Assembly (NCBI GenBank): GCA_034336665.1
Contig: CM067590.1
Coordinates: 2,885,748 to 2,949,747 of the forward strand
Direction: 5' to 3'
Source: Luscinia megarhynchos
Taxonomy: Eukaryota > Chordata > Aves > Passeriformes > Turdidae
Length of the DNA stretch: 64,000 bases
Below, one piece after another: positions 27,526 through 39,500 of this stretch. The position numbers were made by a program, and so were the translations under genes. Numbering within the stretch: the first letter of the stretch is position 1; each line of letters opens with the position of its first letter. The notes under the pieces are model-generated. The model saw nothing but the letters and a program-made list of their open reading frames with translations, ran no database searches and was not told the DNA's origin.

Positions 27526-30500
27526 GTGAGGCCCTGCACATCCTGGGGAGGGGGAGGCTGTGCCCAGGAGGGGTTTGGGCAGAGCAGTCTGGCCTGGTAG
27601 ATCCTGGGAGTCCTGGTCTGTGTTTACAGCAGCGATTTCCAGACTTCCCAGGCAGCTGTGCAGGATCGATCGGGGGGGTTGAGGTTGAAGTGAGGAGGGA
27701 AAAGCAGGGCTGTGATTAAAACAAAGCCTCTCTGAAAGCTGCTGGGTGCCAGCTCCTTGAGGAAGGACTGAAAAGACTGAGAGTATCTGTCCAGGACTGC
27801 AGACCTTGTTCCTACCCCAGCACATCTCTACCAGATGTGTGAATCTATGCCCAGGTCCAGCTGTCCCTGTTTCCAAAGCAGCAGAGATAAATAAGTTTTA
27901 TTTGTCCTGATATAGCTGCTAAAATCAGGCCAGGTTCCTGATGCATTTGTCCAACAGGGCAAAAAGCAAACCCTGTCCCAAAATAGCTGATGTGTTCCTG
28001 GAGTTTTCTCTTTCTGTTTCAAACTCTGGAATGTGTCACATGCAGGGATGCAGGTTCAAGTGAGGCCCAAGTTCCTGTTGCTTCACATGCAAGGTTTCAT
28101 TGCTTTGGGCACAAAAAGAATAGATTAAAGGCTGCTGTGGAGCTAAGGAGATACTGTGTTCTCTCCCTGATTTTATTGGTGTGGGCTGAGCTAAGAGCTT
28201 CCCGTTAATTGGAGACTGTTCAGAGAAGTGGGAAGACAAAAGGCACAGAAGGACATTTTTGAGTGTGACCTCTGCCAGCCAATTTCAGGTTATTGGGTTG
28301 CTGCTGACATCCCACAGAGGCTGAATCATAGACTCATGGAATCACTGAGGTTGGAAAAGACCTTCAAGGTCATCAAGTTCAATCTGTGACTGATCCCCAC
28401 CTTGTCACCAGCCCAGAGCATTGAGTGCCACATCCAGTCCTTCCTTGGACACCTCCAGGGATGGGGACTGCACCACCTCCCTGAGCAGCCCCTGCCAATA
28501 CCTGACCATCCTTTCCACAAAGATATTCCTCCTGATGTCCAACCTGAGCACCTCTTGGCACAGCTTGATGCCATTTCCTCCTGTCCCTTCAGAGTGTCCT
28601 GTGAAAGGGCTGGGGTGGGGGACTGACCCTGGTGACCATCTGGGGACAGTGGAGCAGGTCCCAAAGCTGAAACTGGAGTCCTGCTTGAGAGACGAGGAGG
28701 AAAACCTCTGGGAATCACTGAGGGAGGGAAGCCATGGGATCTGCAGCCCCAGGGAGTGGTTCCAGGCCTCTGCTCTAACTCTGTGCCTTCTGCTTGCAGA
28801 ATTCCATGCTGGCCGCCGACTCATGGAGTAGCTGCTACCCAGTCTCCTTCCCAACCTCGTCTTTCCCAAGTGAAAACCAGTGAGTGCTGTTCTCCTTTGT
28901 CTAATCCCCTCTGCTCTTGCACACCCCGTGATTCAACTGTTTCTTTACTACTTTCCATGTTTACTTTATTTCACGATCTGATGGGGAAATAATTGCATCA
29001 TTCACTGATCTTGTGGCGTTTCAGACACTGATGCAGCTTGGAAACAGCAGCAAACAGCTTTTTGTTTTTAAAAATGAGATAAAGCCTTTGTTTTCTGGTA
29101 AACCTGGGGGCTGCAATAAGGGAGGAGCAGCCTTGGTTTAGGCTGGATATGTAACACTAATGGAATTCTTAACAGATCTGGCTGAGCAAACACACTGAGC
29201 AGTCTCTGCACAGATGTGGAGGAGGATGTTACCTGTACCAGATGTCAGGTTTTGGGTGAAGTTAAAATCCTTTGCCACGTCACTGGAAATGACTGACACT
29301 TAACAGCCATGTCATGTCTGTACTGAAAAACGTTGTTTTCCATTTTCCCTCTTTACAATGAACCTCCATCCTGAATCACAAGGTGGGATATGACAAATGT
29401 TTGGATAACATAAAGTGGCCTTGTGCCATCACTGAGTGACTTGAATGGGGACTCTGGTGGGGCTGGGGGTTTGGAGGCTGATCCATGGCTTCTTTGGTCT
29501 CTGTGAATCCAGGGAGTGGCACAGATACACGGGATGTGTTCCTTATCTAGGTCAGAGGTGGGAGGAAGGAGAATTGAAAGAAGCAGAATTCGACATCCTG
29601 GACTAACAACTATGTTCCAGGTGCCTGGAATTAAACTGGGGGTTTAATGTAACCTCCCTCCTAAAGGGATTTTGTCATCTTCATGGTGGGATCCCTCCAT
29701 GTGAGGGTGAGAGTTGCAGACAGATGGGAGCAGTGAGGATCAGCCCCTCTGTCAGGGGTGAGAGGAATAATGTTCCTATGTTGGTTCTGCTGCCCTGGTG
29801 GCCCCTGTCCCCTCTGGCCAGCAGGAGTGGATGGACAGGGCAATTCCCCCACAGGTGCTGAGGGAGCTGGGCTGTGCCAGCTCCTCCCCACAGGAGAACA
29901 GGAGACTTCTCAGATGCATTCAGGCCCTTTGCTCTCGGCCAGCCTGGCTGATTGGAAGGGGCTGTGCTTTTTGAGCAGGATTCCTGTAAATTACACGTTG
30001 TGAATCCTCCAGAGAGCTATAACAGAATTTCTGTTTTGCTGCATTGAACCACAAGATTAGATTGTGTTTATCTATTGCATTGGAGTTTTTTTTGCCTTGA
30101 CCATTTGTTCTGGTTTTGCCCCTCATTCTCTTCCTGTTTGGTGCCGCTCGTATCAGCGCTGCCGGGAACATTGCAGCCCAATCCTGCAAGGACATGCCTG
30201 TGTCTGACACAAACCTGGACTTGCTGCCTTTGCTGGAGTTACTTCTGGAAATGAGGCCCATTGTAGTAATGATTTGCTAGGGAGTGATTTAGCCAAGGCT
30301 GCACCTTTAGCTTCCTGTTCTTCATACCCCAGGAGCTGTAAAAATCACCTTTCAGGTGAGATTTTCCTTATCTGCATTTCACATTAAAAAAAAAAGTCAG
30401 TGCTTTTTGTATTTGAAAATGGCACTGACTCTGTTTTAGGTGGATTAGATTGAGGGGATTACAGGTAGGAATCCTGGAAGAAATGGAAACATTGAAAAGT

Positions 30501-33500
30501 GTGATTTAAAAGGCAGTTGTAATTGTAACCCATGCTGTAACACAGAAAAATGCAGCTGGCTTTAGAGGTGTGCACGTTTTTCTTCAGAATCCTTGCAGAG
30601 AAATCTCATTTGCAAGTGGCTGTGTTTGGACAGGGCTTATTCTCATAGCAACACCTTTATCCTGAAGCAGGTTTTTCCTGTTTCCTTTCAAGAGTTCACT
30701 TTCATGCTAGGGAATTTCTTTAGAAGACCCCAAACGTGGCCTCTTGGGTTTAGATTTTCTTAACCTGACAAATGTCAACAGTGTATTAAAACCTCCCTGA
30801 AAGAGCCAGGGAGGTTTAGGGCTCTGAGAAGCAGCAGCTCAGCTCTTTTTCTGAGGAAATTATCCCTGCAGAGCTCAGCTTCCCTTGCTGCTGGAGGCTC
30901 AGCACGTTCCTGGCTGGGGGGGATCTGGGGCAGCCCAGTTGTGCTGTTGGATGAGGTGTCACAAAGCTGCAGCAAAGCTTTGTCCCCAGTTTCCAAAACA
31001 CATGACCCATTTTCTTGCTGTTTTTATGCCCTATTCCACCTCTGCATGGAGCATTGCTTGCTGAAATAGTAAAGCAGGCTCTGAAAAATATGGGTTGCTG
31101 TCTGATGAGGACAGAAAGCACTGGGCTGGTGCTGAGACAGCTCGTGGCCTCTCAGCTCTCCCTGATCTTCCAGTGCTTTGAGATGTGAAGTTTGTGCCTC
31201 TGAGTGGAGGACAGAGGATGGAGCCTGGCCAAAACACACATGAGAGCTCTCAGAGAAGTGTCACTGTAGGCCCAGAAGAGTTTTGGATGCATTGGGTCAC
31301 GGATGAGCAGCTGGAATGCAGCAGAATTGCAACGGAGCATTCCTCTTCATGTGGCTGGTATGATGAAACCAGCATAAATTTCCTTTCTGGAATGGTTTTG
31401 GGTTGTCCAGTGAACCCCCTCAGCCTCTGAGGGAAGCTGCTGACCCACAGTTTGCCAGGAGCTAAACCTTGGGGAGGCTGAGCAAGTGAGGACAGGGCAG
31501 TTTGCTGTGGGCTGTGTTCACACCTTGGCTGTGACAGGGTCACTGACCTGATTCTTCCAGTTAAAGCATTTTTGTCCCAGTTTAATTCAAGCAAACTTGT
31601 CAATGGCTCTGTGCCAGCCCTGCAAATGAGGGGGAGCAGCTTTGGATTCTGACTCAAGGACAGGTAAAGCTCAGCTCCAAAGGTACTGAAGGGATTTGGG
31701 GGCTTTCCAAGGGGATCTCAGAGTGATGCCTGGAACTGCTGTGGGCTCTCCCTGCAAACTGCAGGAGCCAAGTGCATCTCACATGGACAGATTGGAAGAC
31801 CAAGATTAAGGGTAACAAAATACCAAGCAGAGCTGGTCATTCTACAGCAGGCCAGGGAGGTTGGAGCTCTCTCTTGGTCTCCTTCTCATTACCTTGATTG
31901 ACCCCTGTCCAGGCCACAGAGTGCCAGGGAAACAGGAGGGGGTGTTCACTTTTCCAGTAAAAATAGTTTTCCTATTCCTTGGTTAGTTCCTTGGCACTGG
32001 CCAAGCTGTGTCCTCGTGTGAGAGACGGCGAGACCACAGCGGCCTCGACTTGAAAGCCTTTTAAACCAGCCTTTTCCTGTGTGGAAATACATCCATTCCC
32101 AGAATTTATGCCCAGATTTTAATTTCCTTGGATGGATTACAAAGAGCCGACAGTCAGGGCTGCACTGTGGGAGCTGGGATGTGCAGGTGTGTTCACACAG
32201 GGTCTCAGGTGTCTACAGCAGGTAAAGCCATGGCAGCACAGAAAAGAAGGAAAAAAAAATGAAAGGAGGAAGGAGCTGCTCGTTTTTTGATGATTTTTAT
32301 CTTTAGTGATGGGAAATGAGCAGGAGCTGTTCGTTTTTGAGGATATTATCTTTAATGATGGGAAACGAGCAGGAAAAATGCATTTATCAGAGGAGATAAC
32401 TGTGTTTGCACATAAATCCACATGTAAATGTTCACCGGGTGTGTTAACGAGCTGCTGGCCACACATGGCACCTTAATTGCTTAATAATCCTTTGGCAGCT
32501 TGGCATTCCCAGCTCCTGGGCAGGAGTTCTGTTCAAACTCTGTTTTACCCCCTTCAGCACCCCCATTCAGATTTCTGGCTGTGGGTTCTTTGGGCATGGG
32601 GGAGAACATTCAGGTCCAGCTCCCCATAAGAGGAAACCACCCAGGCAGGGTGGATGTCCCGTGGCTCCAGCACGAGGTGGCAATTGCCCAAGCAGGAGCA
32701 CAGCCCCTTACGGGAAGGATTACCAAGCACATTCCTTGCTCCTGCAGGAGAGGGAAAGGGCTTGTGCAAACCAGAAGGTGGCGTGGAGCAGAGGCCAGCA
32801 GCTGCTCCTAGGCAGGAGGAAGGAAACTGGGCTGCTCTCGTGCAGTTTTTTGCCCCTGGCTGCCCGGAGGAAGCGGATGCTTGGCACAGGGAACAGGAGG
32901 AAGCTGGCATGGCCCTGCCCAGGGGGAGCAGGCAGGATCTCTGCTTTGTTCCCTTGTTGGCTGAGCAGAGATCTTGCCTTTGAACTCACAGCAGTCACAT
33001 CCCCAGTTCCTCTCTCTGGGTAACAGTTCTCTCTGTGTTTCCCAGTCTCCAGCCCTTCCATTCTGACCTGCCTTTGGTGTCTGTGAGTGGTGAACCCCCT
33101 GCCCAGGTGGGTTAACCCCCTGTCAGAGCTGGCATGTGGGGCTGTTTTGGGGGTTTCGTGACCCCAAACTGGCTTTCAGTTGTGATGTTTCCCTGCACCT
33201 TGTGTCCTTATGTGGTGTGACTGGCAGATCCACCACACCCATCACGCTGGGACGTCCCAGGGCTTCATTCTGCTTTGTCATCAGGGCTGAAATATTGGGT
33301 ACTGCAGACCATTGTTATCTATGAAATCCTTCCTGGTTTACACAAATTGCTAAGAATTATATTCTTAATTCAGTATTCTTACACTGCTGAGTTTGGGAAG
33401 TGGGACAGAACTGGTTGAGATATTATTTTGCCATCTCTCTTCTGGATAATATCCAATAATACCCCTCTCCTGTATGTGACATCCTGAAGTTTCAGTTTCA

Positions 33501-36500
33501 CTGCTGCCAGAGGCTGAAGCGACCTGAGAAGTGCTGGGGACTGACAGGGAGTAACTGCTTCTCTCATTTCCTTACAGGCAATATTTTAACCCCCCTCAGG
33601 ATTTTTATATGGATTCCATCAGCAGACCATATTTCTTGGATACAAACTATGCAACTGTGGACCCCACTGACTTCTTACCAAAAAATGGGGATTTTCCTCA
33701 GGTAAGTGCAGAGTTCCTGATGTCTTTGGGGGAAAATGGGGCTTTGAAGTGTGCTGGGGGTTATTTTTCAGTGTTGCCTTATTGAGGAAAAAAGGAAGAG
33801 ATGGGTGATAAATTTGTCCAGTTCCAGAGAGGAATTGTGTGCAGTTGGGATCAGTCCTCTGACACCAGGGATTAGAAAGGTGTCCATGGTTTGGTAGGAG
33901 CTTCTCTGTGGTAAAACTCCTTCTGTATTTTAAAGGGATGTTTGGCATAAACACTGGCAGTACTGGGGGTGGTCCTGGCTGCAGGAGGGTCCCAGAGTGT
34001 GAATTGAACAGACTCTTATTTCCCTCTCAAAATGCTCTTGTGCTGCACATTCTTCCTCACTGGTTATGAGTGGTGGATTCCTGAATAGTGAATATTTGGG
34101 GATTGCATCAACTCAGTGCCCAGCATTCCAAGAGTGGAGCCAGGTCAGTTGTTGCAGAATTGAAGTGTGGGAGGAGTGAACAGTGACCCCGAGTCACTCA
34201 GTGTCTCTGGGGACGCAGAGCTCCCTCACCTCGGGCATACTCTCTGGGTGGGAAGGAGATCTTTGCATGGAGGTTTTGGAATGTTGCACTTTTGGCAACA
34301 TTTTATGGTAAGATTAGTCAGGAAAACTGCAAGTAGTTGATATGACAGAGCTGACTTTGGAATAAAGAAAGGATGAGCTATATCCTTTCTAGGAATTAAT
34401 ACGTTGGTGTTTGCTGGTGTATGTGTTAATTCCCCCCTCGTTGTGTTTTTGGTTTCTTGGTGTGGCTAAAGAGTGGTTTTGTCCCTCCTTGGGGCTCTGA
34501 TTTCTGCAGGTTTGTATGTGCAGGTGCTGGGGTTTTGTGCTTTTTGAGGTGGCACTGGTATGGTCTCCCCATCCACCTCCCCATGCATCATGTCAGGGAC
34601 CCACCTGAGCAGCCTGCTGTTGGTCAGGGTTTTCTGGGCTGGATTAAACCAGATAAATAATTGAATCACAGAAGCATTGATCTCTATCTTCTGCAGAATT
34701 AATTGTGGGAGGAATGAGGCAGAAAGGTGATCTCATCAACTTGTGAGACCATTTACCGAGCTGCAGTGGGAAGAGGAGAGGGGTCCCTGCCCATAGGTCT
34801 CACCTCCAAGTCTGGTGGGGTTTGGTTGATGGGTTCAACGGGAAAAGGGCTTAATTATTTCTTTAACTTATGTATATTCTAGTATCTCAGTGGTCAGTCA
34901 GCTTCCTTCCCTGCTGCATCATAGAAATTGATCTCAGCCAGCTTGGAGGAGCAGATTTTTTGGGGTTCTTTGTGAAAGGAGATGCTTTGTGTTGGCTGGG
35001 TGAGAAAACAGCAGGAGGTTCTGAGGCAAAGCAGGTGTGAATGACCTCAAATGATTCCCGGAGCAAGAAATAATTATTGTGCTGCTCTTACCCTTTGGGA
35101 GAGGAAGCTATGGGTGGGAGTGAGGTGATTTTGGGCAAATGGGCTTTTATTTGGACTCTTTCTTTCTGTAGTGAGACTGCACCTATTGCAGTGCCTGCAG
35201 GTGTTCTGCCCCCAGGATGGACACAGCAAAGTGTCCCCTGAACCTAGCACAGCCAAACCAGTTCCTTCACTGGGCTGTTGTACCACCAGGTAGTGCCATG
35301 TGCACCCACGAGGAGCAGAGCAGCTTTATGGTGCTCTCCTGTCCTGTTCCATGGTTTGTCTGTGTGTCTGGAGCTCCCCAGAGCCAAGGGACAGTGCTCA
35401 GTTATTTCCCCTCTGGGGTTGTCTCTGGAAGAGGAATTCCAGGCTCCGGTCATCCTCTAACAGCTCATTCTGCAGCATGGAGCCAGGTCAGCCTTCTTGA
35501 ACACTCAGCTTTGGACTTCTGAGCACCCTGCACCGTCTCTCCTGGTGCTCACTCGGATTTGGATTCACTAAGCACTGACATGGAAGTCATGGATAACCCT
35601 CAGGGGTCTCTGAGCCATCCAGCATTGCTTAACCAGAGAAAAACTGCAGGTCTGCTCACAGGAGCCAGAGTTGGAGCCTGGCTCTGGTAGAGCAGCAGGC
35701 CCTGGACTGGAGACAGTGGCATCAGTCTGGAGCCATCTGGGTGTGTCTGGAGCTTTTCCAACCCTTTCTTCAGCAATGTTTTCCACTCTACTGATTTCTC
35801 ATTGTCCCAGACGCCAAATTGTTAAATATTAACATTTGTCTTGGGGAGCTGAAACATGCCATCCAGGAGGGGTGGGAGCAGCTGGGTGGTTCCATCTTTC
35901 CAGGTGGCTGTACAGGAAAAGTACCTGTCTTTTCCAAACTTCCCTGCTGCCGTGGTAGGAGTGGCAAGGGCTGGTCCAACTGTGCCAGACAGGGCAGTGG
36001 AGCCCAAGGGGCAACATGCAGGGATCTGCTGCAGATGCTGGTAAGAGATTCCTGATCCAATCTGTGGTCCTTGGGCAGGCAAAATGGATCAGATGCTTGT
36101 GTGAGGGCTTGTGTTGCCTCCACACATGGATGGAGGCTGTTCTCTTGGCTTTGCTCTCATAGCAGAATCCAGAATTTTGAGGAAGAGGGATTTGAAAGAT
36201 CTAAAGAGGAAATTAAATGATTGAGGCATTTGTGTAGCAAACCCTTTCTGTTGGTGGCAGTGATTGTCCATGTGCCGTGGGGTTTGGAGAGTGGGAGTTC
36301 TGGTGCTTTTTCCTCTGGCATTGGCATTTCCCCTCCTCATCCTTCCATGTTTTGTTTTGGGAGTCCTGCTTCTGCAGAGTGCAAAGGCTTTGCTGCCCTG
36401 GGGATGCTGAGAGTGGGAATTGCCACATTTTCTAATGGCTCTGGGAGTTTCTCTGTAGTTGAACCATTCACCTTGCTGAGCGGGGAAGGTGCCTCTCTGC

Positions 36501-39500
36501 ATGGCCAGAACAGCCTGATGTGAACTTGAACTTGTTTCCTCCACAATATTCTTGTGTTCTGGCTTGCTCTTGGGTGATTCATCCTTGCCGATCTGTTGGC
36601 ATTTTTTATATAAACAAGTGGCTTGAGCAGAGGTTCAGAAAATAGTTCTGGGAGGCCACGTTGGGTCTGACAGCATCTCTGGTCTTGGGAACTATTGTCT
36701 TCTGCCAAAGTCTCATCTCAACCACATGGTGCCATCTCCTTATGGAAAAGTCTACAGGCTGCCCACGTGTCCTTACAAATCACAGTCCTGAGAGGAGCAG
36801 GGTTTTGGTTTCTGTTGCTTCCCTCCCTTCCTGCTGGTTATTCCTGCAGTCCCAGGTGCTGCTGAGTTGGGACCTGGCACTCATGAGCAGCAGTTCTGCA
36901 AAGGCACTGTGGCCGTGGTGGTGCTGTCTTGTGACACTGATGGTGAGAGCTGTTAGTTGCCATAATAAAACACTGAATCCAGGAGGGTTTAACTTCTTCT
37001 CTGGCCTGTGAGCTGTGTCTGTCCCTAAAGCCTTAGAGAGTCAAAACCTCCTCTAGGAGAGCATCCCTGCCATGTAATACCTGCTGCTCTTCACCACCAC
37101 AGATTTTTCTTTACTTCACTGCCCTAGTCAGCTCAGAATTAGTTGAAACACAGACTCTGTCTGATTCCTCTGAGCTCAGTGTTATCTCTGATGGCTTTTG
37201 CTGACAGTCTGTGTTCCCTTTGCCTAATTTTGTGTGACTTGTGGCTCCAGAACAAGACTTTGCTGAGCACACGACAAAGTCAAAAAAACCCACACAGTTC
37301 CTTCTCTGTGTCCTGAGGTCCACTGAGAAATAAACCTGGGAGGGGGAGCAGCTGCAGGGGAAGGTGGAGTTGGGGACATTGTGAGTGTTCAGGGGACTCT
37401 GCAGATTCTTTTTCTCCCCTCAGTGAAGCAGCTCTGGGTGTAAATGCTTTGGGAGAAACTCTGGTCCCCTTCTTAAAACGTGGTTTGTGCTTGGGCTGGA
37501 GGGAGGAGGTGAGGCTAGATGGATTTATCCTGTGGGCCAGGAGGCTGTCTGCTCCCAGGCAGAGTCACCTTCAGTAAAGATGCAGTTCCAGCCTTGTTTG
37601 ATCTGCTGTGCTGGATGGGGGCTCCTGGCCACACGTGTTAATCATAAACCAGCCCTCTCCTCACCACCAGCCCCTTGCAATCTCCTGTTAATCTTCCTTG
37701 TTAAAGCAGGAGGAGAAATTAACCTGCTCTTAAAAAAAGTATTAATTTTTAGAAGTGCTGCACTGCACAGAGCTGTGGTGATTTAGGAGAAATCAATGCA
37801 GCAGTTATTAAATTATATGGAACACTTGGTTGTGGCTGAAACAAAGAGTTTCCTGGAATAAGAAACGTCCTGGAACTTCTGTTGCTGTCTTGGAGTTATG
37901 TCTGCAGGGAACACAGACATTAAAATCCATTTGCAGGCAGTTACCTGGCTCTTGGCCTTGGGTGAACAAGTGGCTTTGCGTGCTCGTGTCTTTGTTTCTG
38001 CAGTGCAGGTCTGGGGTTTGGGCTGATGTAATAATGCTTTATAACCCCTCTGGGTGAGATACCTGACACTTCCTGCAGGCCTGGGGTAAGGAAAGTGAAA
38101 GCTGTGGTTATAACAACTCACTGTACACTGACCAAAGGCTTGGGGTGCTCCAACCGAGCTGGTTCCCAGGAGGAAGGGAGGTACAGTTTGGCTTTTGAGG
38201 TGTAATTTGTTGTCAGTGGATTGCAGGAACACCCTCAGATGCCTGTGGCCGTGGGAAAAGGGGTAAATGAGCCTGGAGGGCTCAGATATTCCCCCCATTC
38301 CATTCTTGATATTTTCATCTGTGTTGCTGCCTCCAAGCAGCAATGTCCACTCCAGGCAGGAGGGATGGAGATTTGCCTTCTGAGGTTCTTGGCAGGCACC
38401 ATTCCCTGCCTCCTCTCTTCCCAAAGCCAACAAAAGCGGGAAAAGCCAGTCTGAAACTCTCAGTGCTCTTAAAAGTGCTGCTAATAGAATCCAATAGCAG
38501 ACCAATGGGGACATGGTTGAAAATAGAAAAATGTTTTAATTCAAAGCAGAGTTGGTCTGACTCAGGGGGTGCAGAAGGTTCCCCATCACAGCAACTCCCT
38601 GGGCTTGGCTGGAAGGGGATAAGTCAGATGTGAGTGCTGGAATAATCTTGCTTTCCTTGTCCCTGTCTGTCAGCACACGTGTTCTTGGGTGAGTTGTGGG
38701 GAGGAGGATTGCCTCTCCCCTTGGAGAGGCTGGGAACATTCCAGGTGGTGGTTCCACAGTGGTTTATCTTCCTGTGGTAATTACACTGCTGCGGTCTTGC
38801 CAGATCAATGCAGCAGCCCCGGGTGTCTGTGCTGTGCTCCCACTTCCTTTGGCAGCACAGGTCTCCCATGTCTGCATTTTGCCCCACTGACAGAAAAGGA
38901 AGAGGAAATAATCCACCTGCTCTTCCAAAGGTTGCACAAATTGCACAGTGGTTCAGTTAAGGTCACACAGCAACTTGCTAATTAAGACATTTCACAAGTT
39001 AATTCGGCCTCTTTGCTCCAAACCTGTTATTAAAGCACCTGCCCCATGGGGCAGCAGAGCCTGCCCTTAAATACAGCAAATTCAGAAGAAAGCAGCCTTG
39101 AGAACCCTCAGCCTTTCTCCACCCTGATCCTGCTGCCCACACAAACCAAGTTCTGTTGTCACTGTAGTCCCTGCAGGACGTTCTGCCAGCTCTCAGGGAA
39201 GCTCTGGCTCTCAGGGAAGCTCTGGCTCTCAGGGCAGTGCTGCTTGCAGCCTCCACTGGGAGGTGAGATGGGTCCTGGGAACAGGGAGAGCCCAGCAGAT
39301 GCTCCAGCTCCTCCTGGGAGCCCCATCCGTGACTGCAGACCCTGCCATAGCTGCAGCTGTGCCAGGGTGTTCTTCTTTCCCATTTGCTTATTGAGAAAAC
39401 CTCCTGGACTAGGTGTGAGTTGATGTCTCAGTCCCTGTGGAGCCATGGTGCTGCCCTTGGAAACGAGCCCTGCTGCAGATTTTTGCCCTGTGGGTGGTTT

